Part shown: positions 6,277 to 14,274 of the stretch, one piece after another
How the letters are laid out: the number at the start of each line of letters is the position of its first letter
Numbering within the stretch: the first letter of the stretch is position 1
Virus record (IMG/VR): IMGVR_UViG_3300030101_002145
Location: 1 to 26,232 of that record
From: a virus
DNA length: 26,232 nucleotides
Direction: 5' to 3' (one strand)
Program-made: the position numbers and the translations under genes
The notes under the pieces: model-generated
Told to the model about the DNA's origin: nothing
The model's input: only the letters and a program-made list of their open reading frames with translations
Databases searched by the model: none

Positions 6277-6343
6277 TTTCTTAGTATAAGGGAAGGGCAA
6301 CCAAAGTGGAATATGGGTTAAGGAGATTATGAATATGGCTGCC

Positions 6344-6571
6344 CTAAACTGGAAATAACAAACTTCTCATCATTAATGTAATGAAACTGGTAAGCAAGAC
6401 AACAAGCAATCCTATGATTGTTCTTGTGCCACTTTCTAGTCTTGTTCTGATCTCTTTGACATCGCAATCAAGCTCTTCAAACTTGTTGAAAGCTGTTTTC
6501 CACCTTTCTTGATTCTCTGCTTCTAAGACACATAATTCTAAATGAACGTCTTGAGCAGTCTTTCTAGCCAT
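6344..6571 (-). CDS. XhlA-like holin/lysis accessory protein
   Basis: A 75-residue protein with a charged, coiled-coil-like N-terminal half (residues 5-47, including ELDCDVKEIRTRLES) and one C-terminal hydrophobic segment (TIIGLLVVLLTSFITLMM) followed by a short tail. This is the architecture of the XhlA family, which assists holins in lysis. It lies immediately upstream of the lysozyme and starts within the stop of the preceding coiled-coil gene (TAATG). Sequence identity to XhlA is not obvious; topology and position carry the call. Confidence 0.5.
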   Translation of the reverse strand: MARKTAQDVHLELCVLEAENQERWKTAFNKFEELDCDVKEIRTRLESGTRTIIGLLVVLLTSFITLMMRSLLFPV

Positions 6572-6738
6572 TATTTACCCTGTTTGGATAACATCATTTG
6601 CACTTCTAATTGATCTGCTTTATTTCTATATCCTTCTACCAACATTGATAACTGCCTGATTGTTTCCTCAAGCTGTTCATAAGTTGGTTTATCTTTTTCA
6701 TTTTTAGCAGCATTTGATGTTTTACTTTCTTTTGCCAT
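6571..6738 (-). CDS. Small coiled-coil protein in the lysis region
   Basis: A 55-residue, lysine- and glutamate-rich protein with AAGGAG 6 bases before its ATG. Residues 20-50 (YEQLEETIRQLSMLVEGYRN onward) have the heptad spacing of a coiled coil. It overlaps the next gene by one base (TAATG) and follows a small membrane-type ORF by one base. No family recognised; its partner may be the adjacent coiled-coil membrane protein. Confidence 0.6.
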   Translation of the reverse strand: MAKESKTSNAAKNEKDKPTYEQLEETIRQLSMLVEGYRNKADQLEVQMMLSKQGK

Positions 6739-6739
6739 T

Positions 6740-6886
6740 TTATCTCCTTTTCCTTAATGATAAGTAATCTACGATATCATAAGCCCTTTTATTCCATCCT
6801 TTTTTAGGTTCAGGGTATATGCTTATTAGAATGTTAGAGCAGCCATTGGCAAACACTAACCAAAATATTAAATCAAAAATCCACAT
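6740..6886 (-). CDS. Small hydrophobic N-terminal protein
   Basis: A 48-residue ORF lying one base upstream of the coiled-coil gene. Its first 25 residues are strongly hydrophobic (WIFDLIFWLVFANGC then ILISIY) and could be one membrane segment; the rest is basic. The ATG at 6886 lacks a good Shine-Dalgarno sequence, but a TATAAT-like hexamer (6894-6899, minus) lies close upstream, without a clear -35. Position among lysis genes is suggestive only. Confidence 0.4.
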   Translation of the reverse strand: MWIFDLIFWLVFANGCSNILISIYPEPKKGWNKRAYDIVDYLSLRKRR

Positions 6887-6922
6887 GAGTTTGATTATAT
6901 CTAATAAAGTTATAAAAAAAAG

Positions 6923-7156
6923 CTATTCAGGTAAGTTTGGATAAACAATATCAGCTATATTGTCATCATTTGTATAGCTTGAAGGTAAATCTCTTAACTG
7001 TTGTCTGTATGTTCTCCAAGACTCTTTTTGCTGATCTGTTAATGGACTGTCGTTGTTTTGTGTCCAGTCACAATCAGATAGCATACGATTTCTAACCTGC
7101 CTAAGATGTTCAAGTGTTGTAAGAGGGTTATTTGGATATGCCTTTTTAAATATCAT
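6923..7156 (-). CDS. Phage tail assembly chaperone (APC family)
   Basis: A 77-residue protein matching the Phage_tail_APC pattern: LRQVRNRMLSDCDWTQNND, then PLTDQQKESWRTYRQQLRDL, and a Pro-rich C-terminus (VYPNLPE). Members usually sit directly after tail-fibre or tip genes and are thought to aid their folding or assembly. The start is the ATG at 7156, which overlaps the stop of the J-like gene (ATGA); a longer reading from 7201 would lie inside that gene. The terminal stop is followed by a T-run but no hairpin is visible. Confidence 0.75.
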   Translation of the reverse strand: MIFKKAYPNNPLTTLEHLRQVRNRMLSDCDWTQNNDSPLTDQQKESWRTYRQQLRDLPSSYTNDDNIADIVYPNLPE

Positions 7157-9906
7157 GTTGTGAACCCTGATGAATTTACTTTGATAGCAAAAATAGCACA
7201 ATTAAATGAAACAAGATCATCACTTACTGATGTATTTTTTTTGCCTTTAAGTTCAAATGTTTTTGTTTGTGTTGTATCTGCTGACACTTGTGCTGCTAAA
7301 ACAAAAGGTGCAAGAGCAGCTTCTACACCGACTGAAGATGTGTAATTTGCTACTGAAGTGCCACCATGAAAGATATCAAATCTTACTTGCGAACCTGATG
7401 TTGCTAAATTTCCAATATCACCAACAGCAATAATACCAATAGTCCCTGCTTCTTTTGATGCAGGTATCGTAAAACTTTCTAGAGTTTGAAAAGAAGTTGT
7501 AAGTGTTGTGTTACCTGACTGTCCTGCTTCAACACCAAAGTCACCTAGAAAAGCATCAGCAATAATATTCACATTGTTTAGACCATTAGCTTTAATATTG
7601 TCTGCTTCTAAGTTGCTAACAGTAATATTATCAGCATCTATTGTTCCTGCTGTTATAGTTCCCATGTCTGCCGATATAGCAGCAAGACTGGTGACTGAAA
7701 TGTGGTCTGCATCAATTTGGTCGTCTCCAATATCAGGATTTGATATTGGTGCTACAGTCACATTAAATGACAAACTAGAAGCAGCACTTTCTACACCCAA
7801 ACTATTGACTGCTGAAACTTCTCCTGAATATCCTGTTGCTATCTCTATTCCATCTAAATCAAAAAATTCATTTTGTGTTTCACCATCGAATCTGACATTA
7901 CTGCCACTATCTTTGACAACTACTCTAAACTTATAAGAAGGATATTTAGATGAATCTGTCCAAGTAAGTCTTGCTGGAACACCTGTTGAAGCATTTTTGT
8001 CTGTAAAAGCAAGACTTGATGGTGCTAAAACTCTATTCATTTCTACTGGATCATTTGGTATTCCTAAATCTTCGACTGGTGGTGCTGTATAGCCATAAAT
8101 GTTGCCCTGATAAACAACAGCACTGACTTCTATGTTTAGATCAGGATTTATATTCATGTGGGTTATTCGATATTGCTCTGCTGATAAACCAAGATCAGAA
8201 TTTGTAATAGCAATAACTTCACCCACTCTAGATTTCAAAACTCTTGGTGTAGCTACAAATGTTATTGTTTTTTGATTTCTTGATCTCTGTAATATGCCTT
8301 TAGCATGATTATTCGCAATCCTGTGACTTGTGACGTAGGGAAACTGAACTCTTGCTTCTAAAACTTCATTACCATCATCAGCTAACAAAGTTTCTCCTGA
8401 CTCACCAGTATTACTTATGGTGTCTGTTTCATATCTTTTTTGTGCATTAAAAAATTCAACCTCAACTTTGTTAAATTTAGCTTCTTTATTTTCTAATGAT
8501 AATTGTATGCCTGAATCAAGAATCATATCTTCTGTAAGAGTTTGAACTGGTGTTTCTGAACCCTCTACCTTGATAGAGTATTTGCCATTGGTATAGGTAA
8601 ATATACCCCTCATGTTTGCTACAAGTTCTTTAGTATTTTCTAAAACAGATTCATTGGTATCAACAACCCCATGACAATGAAATCTCCTTTGTCCTTGTGA
8701 AAAAGTGCAAGTAGTATTTGTTGCAAACTCTGAAATAATTGCATCTTTTTCAAAATGTAAAAATAACAATGAGATTGGATTGCTTCCACTTATATCAATA
8801 ATGTCATAGCTTTTATCAACTAATTCTTTGTTATTCACAATAGTAGTGCCACCTGCTGTTGTCACTGTAAAGCTATTGCCTACTTGAAGATTGTTGTAAA
8901 CACTTCTTTCACCTGAAGCTAAAAGTATTTTGTCATTATTGCCTGATGCAGATACACATAATGCAGATTGTGATATTGTCTCAGCATCATCACCACAATC
9001 ATTAGCTGCTGACACAAAACTTGGTAAATCTAAATCTGATTCTGCTAACCCTTTACCATAATCTTCATTTTTTAAATAATCCAAAAGACATAAAGCAGCA
9101 TTACTTGAGAAAGTGTGTCCTGATGTTGTGCCGAAATCTTGTGAACCTGAACCATAAGTGTTATCAAGTCTAGGATCATAGACTTTTTTACCATTGACAA
9201 CTACTGTTAGATTAGGGACACCCTGAAACATACCTTTAGTGTCATATTCGAAGTTAGCAGCTATATAGCAAATATTGTTAAGTTTATGGTTTGAAGTCCA
9301 GTTGGTGTTACTATTTGAGCCATCAAAAACCCCTGTAAGCATCGGATCAGCAGTTTGTGATTGTTCTCCTTTATGTAAGTTAAAAACCATTCTAGGCTTT
9401 GTAAAAGGATTAGCACCACTTAAAATATTGGCAACTGATCCTGTTCCTGATCCTGTACCAAAATAATTGCTGTTTGTTGTTCTTGTAAAATTAGAAGCAT
9501 CCTTTCTTTCAAACCTTTCGACACCATCTGCTATTGCATAACCTTGCCTAAAAACACTTGTATCATCTATTGATCTACCATTTAGCTGAATTGTTAGTGG
9601 TTCAAAACTATCTATTTCATGTCCTGCTATGGCATACACTACAAATAGTTCTTTGTTGTTTACTGTCTCCATAAAGACAACAGTAGAGCCTACTCGCCTT
9701 CTACCATAAACAACTGGCATACCCCCACCTGTACCATACTTTTGTAGCAATATTTCAGCACCTTGTCTTTTTGCTTTCATCCTTGCTTTATGGCTCATTA
9801 CACCTTGAGCAGTAAATAAAGCAGCTTGAACATAAACTGCTGCCGAAGCAGCACCAGTAAAGAAATTGACGATAGCAGAACCGACAGTAGCGAAGAACTG
9901 TCCCAT
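7153..9906 (-). CDS. J-like tail tip / host-specificity protein
   Basis: A 917-residue protein in the position of lambda gpJ, last of the large tail genes. The N-terminus is short and hydrophobic (FFATVGSAIVNFFTGAASAA), followed by a GMPVVYGRRRVGSTVVF segment typical of tip-attachment proteins. The middle (about 200-640) is the large beta-rich hub part. A fibronectin-III-like domain follows at about 650-745 (PARLTWTDS to YSGEVSAVNSLG). Then comes a DUF1983-like linker of short repeats ending in an ISADMGTITAGTIDADNI helix-turn. The C-terminal 130 residues form a beta-rich domain that probably contacts the host or binds another fibre. It joins its upstream neighbour by TAATG. Confidence 0.75.
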   Translation of the reverse strand: MGQFFATVGSAIVNFFTGAASAAVYVQAALFTAQGVMSHKARMKAKRQGAEILLQKYGTGGGMPVVYGRRRVGSTVVFMETVNNKELFVVYAIAGHEIDSFEPLTIQLNGRSIDDTSVFRQGYAIADGVERFERKDASNFTRTTNSNYFGTGSGTGSVANILSGANPFTKPRMVFNLHKGEQSQTADPMLTGVFDGSNSNTNWTSNHKLNNICYIAANFEYDTKGMFQGVPNLTVVVNGKKVYDPRLDNTYGSGSQDFGTTSGHTFSSNAALCLLDYLKNEDYGKGLAESDLDLPSFVSAANDCGDDAETISQSALCVSASGNNDKILLASGERSVYNNLQVGNSFTVTTAGGTTIVNNKELVDKSYDIIDISGSNPISLLFLHFEKDAIISEFATNTTCTFSQGQRRFHCHGVVDTNESVLENTKELVANMRGIFTYTNGKYSIKVEGSETPVQTLTEDMILDSGIQLSLENKEAKFNKVEVEFFNAQKRYETDTISNTGESGETLLADDGNEVLEARVQFPYVTSHRIANNHAKGILQRSRNQKTITFVATPRVLKSRVGEVIAITNSDLGLSAEQYRITHMNINPDLNIEVSAVVYQGNIYGYTAPPVEDLGIPNDPVEMNRVLAPSSLAFTDKNASTGVPARLTWTDSSKYPSYKFRVVVKDSGSNVRFDGETQNEFFDLDGIEIATGYSGEVSAVNSLGVESAASSLSFNVTVAPISNPDIGDDQIDADHISVTSLAAISADMGTITAGTIDADNITVSNLEADNIKANGLNNVNIIADAFLGDFGVEAGQSGNTTLTTSFQTLESFTIPASKEAGTIGIIAVGDIGNLATSGSQVRFDIFHGGTSVANYTSSVGVEAALAPFVLAAQVSADTTQTKTFELKGKKNTSVSDDLVSFNCAIFAIKVNSSGFTT

Positions 9907-10502
9907 TATCTATTCCACCTTACATCCGAGTTTGTTAGATGTGCAAAAGCTAGACCTAAATCTGTACCAAGTGATTTTCTTGTGCAAAAATCAGTTTGCG
10001 ATGTTTGTGTAAACTTTCTTCCATTTTTTATATCCCAATTTTTCCAATGTGAAGCCAGTTCTACAGATAAACTAAAATTACCATTTGCTACTGATAATGT
10101 TGATCCTGCAACAGTTCCTTTAAAATATTCATAAACATCTATAACCTGTTCAGTTGAATCAAGAAAAGCTAAAAATATGGTTGCTTCTTTATTTATGTAA
10201 TCTTGATTTTTAAATAAATCTCTGATAGTGGTTGTAACATTATTCAAAGATACATTTATGCTTGAGTATTCTAAAGAGCCTGATTCTTCAACAGCACCTA
10301 TATCTAAAAAATTACCACCTGCTTCATAGGTCAGATTGTCTGTTCCATCATTGTATGTAATGTTTTTAACATGATTTGTGACACTAACAGTTGTTGTCCC
10401 CCCACTTGAGTTTCCTAAATTTTTCAGTTTAAGTAAATGTGCAAGTCTTATACCCTCTTGTTGAGATTGTGTTTCTATGTTTGAACTTATAGTCCTTGCC
10501 AT
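9906..10502 (-). CDS. Minor tail-tip protein, gpL / DUF2163-like
   Basis: A 198-residue, beta-rich protein occupying the position of the tail-tip hub genes between the distal-tail-type protein and the J-like protein. The central part (SSINVSLNNVTTTIRDLF to YEYFKGTVAG) resembles the first domain of gpL/DUF2163 hub proteins, where a curved beta barrel surrounds the tail channel. Four Cys of a gpL-type iron-sulfur site are not present; only one Cys is seen near the C-terminus. It is coupled on both sides by TAATG junctions. The family label is tentative; the tail-tip role follows from position. Confidence 0.6.
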   Translation of the reverse strand: MARTISSNIETQSQQEGIRLAHLLKLKNLGNSSGGTTTVSVTNHVKNITYNDGTDNLTYEAGGNFLDIGAVEESGSLEYSSINVSLNNVTTTIRDLFKNQDYINKEATIFLAFLDSTEQVIDVYEYFKGTVAGSTLSVANGNFSLSVELASHWKNWDIKNGRKFTQTSQTDFCTRKSLGTDLGLAFAHLTNSDVRWNR

Positions 10503-11113
10503 TATAAGACCTCACGAACATCAAAAGACAAAGTAAAAAATCCTGCTGCATCTGTTGAATACAGAATATCGTCTTGCTCAAGGGCAACTGTAAAAGATGG
10601 TTGATTGACTGTGACTGCTTCATTATTTGCCACATCTGCTTGAAGTGGTGGCTCAATATCTACTGCTGCAACTTCTCCTGAACTGTTGGCATTTTCATTA
10701 TCTGTAATCATGTATATTTTATTGTGACTTGCAAACTTAATAAGATCACCTGATCTTAAAACATTATTTGTTGTGCCTGATGCTGTGAAGCCATCCATAG
10801 GAACTTGAGTAGCACCTGCACTTGTAGCACCATTAACTAAAATGTCTGTTTGTCCTTTATCTACTCCTTGATTCTCTAAAGGGTATTGAAAAGTAAATGT
10901 ATCAAAAGAACCCTTTTGCTTGATTAGGAAAGCATAAAATTCCATAAAATCAGATTGGTTCATAGGTGGCATTTGCACACTAAAAGTAAAATATTGAGCA
11001 GCAAATTGCTTTACTGATCTTTTGCCTGAAAGAGTATATGCAGTTGAGTTTGGTCTATTAGATGCAAAATTAAATACTCTCGGTTTTTTAGATGTAGGAA
11101 AAGCACCACTCAT
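10502..11113 (-). CDS. Distal tail / gpM-like minor tail protein
   Basis: A 203-residue protein directly downstream of the tape measure, where lambda encodes gpM and other siphoviruses the distal-tail protein. The N-terminal 90 residues contain RSVKQFAAQYFTFSVQMPPM and FDTFTFQYPLENQG, a pattern typical of these beta-sandwich ring proteins. Residues 100-200 form a second beta domain. Junctions at both ends are TAATG. Precise family not certain. Confidence 0.6.
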   Translation of the reverse strand: MSGAFPTSKKPRVFNFASNRPNSTAYTLSGKRSVKQFAAQYFTFSVQMPPMNQSDFMEFYAFLIKQKGSFDTFTFQYPLENQGVDKGQTDILVNGATSAGATQVPMDGFTASGTTNNVLRSGDLIKFASHNKIYMITDNENANSSGEVAAVDIEPPLQADVANNEAVTVNQPSFTVALEQDDILYSTDAAGFFTLSFDVREVL

Positions 11114-12834
11114 TATATTAGTCCTGTTTTACCTCTTTGATTCATTGCCTGTGAGATCATAGCAACTATTTGATTTTTTCTTGAGGTTAGTAGTTGGTCG
11201 AAACCACTTGTGTCTGTGGCTTGTATGGTAAAGTTTATGTTTGTTGATCCCATGCTTTGCCCTTTTGTATGATCCACGACTGTTTCGTTTGGATGTAATA
11301 TAGCAGGGAAGCCACCCTTACCATCAATACCACCAACTCTAGCACCCATACCTGTAAAACCACCACCATCAAAAGAATTTAAGAAACCACCAAATAAACT
11401 TGTGATACCTTTTCTAATTTGTATTCTTGCTAAATCTGAGACTATTGAATTGACTAAATCTTTAAATGATGATTTACCAGTCATAATAAAATCGAGCATA
11501 GCATCTTCAGCAGATTTAAAAGCATTTGTGAAAGCATTTTTTAACATAGAATCTACTGATTCTTTAGAAAATTCTTCTAGTCCTTGTTTTGCATTTTTAA
11601 GGAAGCCACCGAATGTATTAGTGCCTTCATCATCATCACCATCACCATTTTCTTTAGGAAAAAGGTTTATTGGATTTTCTTTTAAATTAGTCCTTAGTTG
11701 TTCTAATTTTGCTAATAAATTATCAGCATTAAGTTTCTGTATTGATCCCTGACTTTGCAAAAGAGCAATTTGTTCTTGCAAAAATTTTATTCTTTGTCTT
11801 TCTGCTTCTGCTTGTCCACTATCAATATTTTCTTTTCTAAATCTAGCATTTACTGCTTGAACACTATTAAGCATATTAAGTTCTTCTCTTAGAGCTTTGA
11901 CTGCTTCAGTCTCTTCTGTAAGACCTAAAAATTGACCTGCTCCTTTGATTGTATTCAAAACATCAATTACAACATTGCTTAGAGTTGTTAAAGCAGAAAT
12001 AATCATTTGTAAAACACCAATAAATTCATTTGCAAGAAAATTACCAAAGTTGCGAAAACCACCCTGTAATTCAACTTGCTTTTGCACAAAAGTTACAAAA
12101 TCATTTGTAATTTGTTCTAATGCAGGTGCTAAAGATGCAGTCAGATTATTTACCAAACCACCCAATAAGGTTTTAAGTCTTGTAAATTCGTCTGCAAAGT
12201 CTGCTACACCTTTTGCAGCACTTTGACTCAGAACTCCACCCAATGATTCTGCATCATTAAAAAATTGTCGCAAAACTTCTGATCCACCTTTCATTGTGCC
12301 AACTAAAGCCACACCTTCTGAATCGAAGAATTTAAAGGCAAGTCTTACTTTTTCTGATTCATTTGAAACATTTGCGATGCCATCTGCTACATCTAATAAA
12401 ACTTCTTCAACTGGTCTTAAAGCACCAGTAGAATCTCTTAATTGTATGCCTAGTTGTGCAAGTGCATCTTTAGCTTCACCAGTTCCTTTATCTGCTTCAG
12501 CAAGTCTCCGAGTAAATCTTTGGACTGCCATATCTGCTGTTTCTACTCTTATACCTGCTTGTTCAGCAGCGAATCTGAATTTTTGTAAAAACTCAACAGA
12601 AACACCTAACTTTTCTGATGTTTTTACCAATCTATCTATTTTCATAGTAGAAACACCCACTGCAACAGATACAGCAGTAAAAGTAGCAGTTGCAGATTTT
12701 GCAACAAAAGCGAAGGACTTTTGCAGTCCTTTTGTTTTTCTATCTAAGACATTTAAGTTTCTTTTTATATCATTAAATGCTTTTTGGGTGTTGTTTACAC
12801 CCTGTAGAATAAAATTTATTTTTTCTTTAGCCAT
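11113..12834 (-). CDS. Tail tape measure protein
   Basis: A 573-residue tape measure protein, the rod that sets tail length and leads DNA ejection. The N-terminal region is helical with an Ala-rich hydrophobic patch (residues 40-62). A region at about 65-210 carries the usual KLGVSVEFLQKFRFAAEQAG and FKFFDSEGVALV signatures. A coiled-coil region with VKALREELNMLNS follows at about 320-390. The C-terminus has the lambda-tape-measure pattern FKDLVNSIVSDLARIQIRKG and a Gly-rich tail. At roughly 1.5 Angstrom per residue the tail would be about 85 nm, an inference. It begins 8 bases inside the frameshifted gpGT stop region. Confidence 0.85.
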   Translation of the reverse strand: MAKEKINFILQGVNNTQKAFNDIKRNLNVLDRKTKGLQKSFAFVAKSATATFTAVSVAVGVSTMKIDRLVKTSEKLGVSVEFLQKFRFAAEQAGIRVETADMAVQRFTRRLAEADKGTGEAKDALAQLGIQLRDSTGALRPVEEVLLDVADGIANVSNESEKVRLAFKFFDSEGVALVGTMKGGSEVLRQFFNDAESLGGVLSQSAAKGVADFADEFTRLKTLLGGLVNNLTASLAPALEQITNDFVTFVQKQVELQGGFRNFGNFLANEFIGVLQMIISALTTLSNVVIDVLNTIKGAGQFLGLTEETEAVKALREELNMLNSVQAVNARFRKENIDSGQAEAERQRIKFLQEQIALLQSQGSIQKLNADNLLAKLEQLRTNLKENPINLFPKENGDGDDDEGTNTFGGFLKNAKQGLEEFSKESVDSMLKNAFTNAFKSAEDAMLDFIMTGKSSFKDLVNSIVSDLARIQIRKGITSLFGGFLNSFDGGGFTGMGARVGGIDGKGGFPAILHPNETVVDHTKGQSMGSTNINFTIQATDTSGFDQLLTSRKNQIVAMISQAMNQRGKTGLI

Positions 12835-13293
12835 CTTTACGTCTTTCTTCCTTTATTCTAAAGTAAGCTAACCATAATTGGTATTCTTCAAGTGTCATTT
12901 GTTGAACTTCAAAAAGAGATTTGTTAAGACACTCTGCTAAAGATAATTGATTATAGGTGTTGTGATCTACTTCTAATTTTTTTTTACTTCGTCTTGATTT
13001 TGCTGATTCATAATTTCATTTGCCACTCTTGCAAGAACATCCTTATCAACATCATTAAGTAATGCTGATTTATCTTCTAAAGTAAAAAGATTATCTCCTT
13101 TTTCATCTAGTGCTTTAAGCATCACTACATAAGCTAACATTTCTATTGAATCATCATTAGCATATTTCATTAGTTTTTTCGTCTCGAATAGATTTAAAGG
13201 TCTTGCATAAATTTCCATATCCCATTCAGGCACTTTAATTTTTTTAATTTCGAGACTGTTGAAGTGCGATTTAGCACGATCAATAGCTTTCAT
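12827..13293 (-). CDS. gpGT-like tail assembly chaperone, -1 frameshift product
   Basis: The 155-residue product made if ribosomes slip -1 on the A run near the 3' end of the gpG-like gene. After the shared 105 residues it continues for 50 residues, with LSLAECLNKSLFEVQQ then MTLEEYQLWLAYFRIKEE, and stops at 12827 inside the tape measure start. The extension has the small, Trp/Tyr-rich form of gpT/DUF4035 domains. In lambda and many siphoviruses the same gene pair, between tube and tape measure, uses a -1 shift so that gpGT recruits tube subunits to the tape measure. Without the shift, this 140-base stretch would have no gene. Confidence 0.75.
12973..13293 (-). CDS. gpG-like tail assembly chaperone (zero-frame product)
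   Basis: A 106-residue protein ending at TAG after the slippery A run. Its N-terminal half (IDRAKSHFNSLEIKKIKVPEWDM) and LETKKLMKYAN-like middle segment fit phage tail assembly chaperones of the gpG type, which coat the tape measure before tube polymerisation. AAGGAG lies 10 bases upstream of the ATG, inside the basic micro-ORF. Normally the major product, with the longer gpGT form made at a few percent in lambda. Confidence 0.75.
   Translation of the reverse strand: MKAIDRAKSHFNSLEIKKIKVPEWDMEIYARPLNLFETKKLMKYANDDSIEMLAYVVMLKALDEKGDNLFTLEDKSALLNDVDKDVLARVANEIMNQQNQDEVKKN
12979..12985 (-). other. Programmed -1 frameshift site (A AAA AAA)
   Basis: Nine consecutive A residues on the minus strand (12977-12985). 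In the gpG frame they read as GTA AAA AAA AAT TAG. The heptamer A AAA AAA meets the X-XXY-YYZ rule for tandem slippage. Slipping back one base turns AAT-TAG into AAA-TTA and opens the frame for 50 codons. The stop right after the slip and the T-like extension are as expected for a programmed site; an indel hot-spot is the alternative, but the downstream frame looks coding. Confidence 0.75.
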
Positions 13294-13387
13294 CTATCTT
13301 CTTTCTCCTTTTATATTTCTTCTTCCCATATACTCTCAACCTGTATTTAGGTGTCCTTAAATCCTTTTTAAGAGGATTTCTTCGCAC
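13280..13387 (-). CDS. Very basic micro-protein between tube and gpG genes
   Basis: A 35-codon ORF from GTG 13387, six bases after the tube gene, overlapping gpG by 14 bases. The peptide is extremely basic, with the pattern RNPLKKDLRTPKYRLRV then KKKYKRRKK. It resembles, at motif level, the C-terminal part of ArfA-type ribosome-rescue peptides (a P-Y/F-R-x-R-V core followed by a Lys/Gly/Tyr-rich tail), but this is a weak resemblance. Similar short basic proteins occur in marine phage virion operons. A preceding in-frame TAG fixes the start at GTG or later. No strong ribosome site; coupling to the tube gene is likely. Confidence 0.45.
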   Translation of the reverse strand: MRRNPLKKDLRTPKYRLRVYGKKKYKRRKKIDESY

Positions 13388-13390
13388 CTA
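13348..13390. promoter_or_regulatory. Two-part hairpin over the basic micro-ORF start
   Basis: Nested arms TAGGTG/CACCTA (13348-13353 and 13385-13390) and AAATCCT/AGGATTT (13359-13365 and 13373-13379) surround a 7-base loop, with 5-base internal mismatched stretches. It lies directly after the tail tube stop. On the minus transcript its outer arm includes the GTG of the micro-ORF. No T-run follows, so it is more likely an RNA processing, stability or translational control element for high tube expression than a terminator. Confidence 0.5.
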
Positions 13391-13777
13391 TTATACAGTT
13401 CCAATAGTTAAAGCACCTGTTCCTTGAACAGAGAATGATATCTCAACTAAACCATCAAAACTTTGTGATCTGGATATACCAGTTACAATGCCTGTACCTG
13501 ATAGTTGATAAGCACCTGAACCTGATCCTTCAGGTTGAAATAAAAATGCTAGTTCACTACCAATGGTCATAGCAGTTTGGGCTGTATCAGTATCATCGAA
13601 TAATGCTTCAATACTTGCAGTAAATTGAGTCAATGAAGGTTTGAATGTTCTTGCTGAGTCTCCCATTTTTGTATCTTCAATCACATCGCCTGACTGTTCA
13701 ACTGAAAATGATCTGATCTCACCAATAGCATTACCACCTGCTTTAACTACTCCTGCTGATCCTACAAATGTTGCCAT
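13391..13777 (-). CDS. Major tail tube protein
   Basis: A 128-residue beta-sandwich protein in the tube position before gpG/T and tape measure. It begins with VGSAGVVKAGGNAIGEIRSF, has EDTKMGDSARTFKPSLTQFT in the middle and closes with FDGLVEISFSVQGTGALTIG. This pattern, with a conserved 'V..G....GE..S' start and Gly-rich end, is common to small siphovirus tube subunits related to gene-transfer-agent tail proteins. No Cys or membrane segment. It directly follows the second tail-completion paralog. Confidence 0.75.
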   Translation of the reverse strand: MATFVGSAGVVKAGGNAIGEIRSFSVEQSGDVIEDTKMGDSARTFKPSLTQFTASIEALFDDTDTAQTAMTIGSELAFLFQPEGSGSGAYQLSGTGIVTGISRSQSFDGLVEISFSVQGTGALTIGTV

Positions 13778-13779
13778 AA

Positions 13780-14274
13780 TTATAAATTTCCTTCGTTATG
13801 GTGATATACAACTTGGAAGTCCATCAAGACTCTAGCAAGTGGTGTTTCACCTTCATTTTCATATTCTATAACACTCTCTGTTAAAAAAGTATCTTTTACA
13901 AGATTATTTAATAACCTATTTGTAAATAATGCTTCTTCTACCTCAACACATATATCATCAATTTTATCGTCAAAATTGGTGTTTTGCTTGACATAACCTT
14001 CAACATGAAGTGTTAAATTCTTTTCGATAGTTCTAGTAGCACCAAGCACTAAAGGTTCTGATTCTAAGTCTCTTGTATATAAAAGTAATGCAGGAAGTTT
14101 AATAGCTTCTAAGTTATGAACCCTAGATGCAAAAATGTTTGATCCTGTTGTTGTGAGTCCAGTCAAACTTGATGTTGCTGTTTCTCTGATAAGCTGTTCA
14201 ACTGATTTTGTCCCTGTAGCATCTGATTGAGATGCTAGAGGTAGTTCTGCAAAGGCAGATAGACCAAATGACAT
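13780..14274 (-). CDS. Tail-completion / terminator protein, paralog B (gpU-like)
   Basis: A 164-residue protein homologous to the product at 17645-18076. Shared signatures in order are LTGL-x3-TGSN-x-F, SR-x2-N-x-EA-x-KLP, the SEP and RTI segments, E-x-YVK, and a C-terminal YHH-x-EG-x-L. Compared with its paralog it has 21 extra residues at the N-terminus. Position before the tube gene and size fit lambda gpU, the tail terminator that caps the tube. Two paralogs separated only by the fibre gene suggest duplication followed by division of labour, or one terminator and one connector. Overlaps fibre stop by TAATG. Confidence 0.65.
   Translation of the reverse strand: MSFGLSAFAELPLASQSDATGTKSVEQLIRETATSSLTGLTTTGSNIFASRVHNLEAIKLPALLLYTRDLESEPLVLGATRTIEKNLTLHVEGYVKQNTNFDDKIDDICVEVEEALFTNRLLNNLVKDTFLTESVIEYENEGETPLARVLMDFQVVYHHNEGNL

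Noticed and set aside
6295-6343. Imperfect inverted repeat GGGCAGCC / GGTTGCCC between lysozyme and the XhlA-like gene, plus a plus-strand AAGGAG before a 9-codon ORF.
   Set aside because: Long loop, one mismatch, no T-run, and the ORF is too short. Probably chance.
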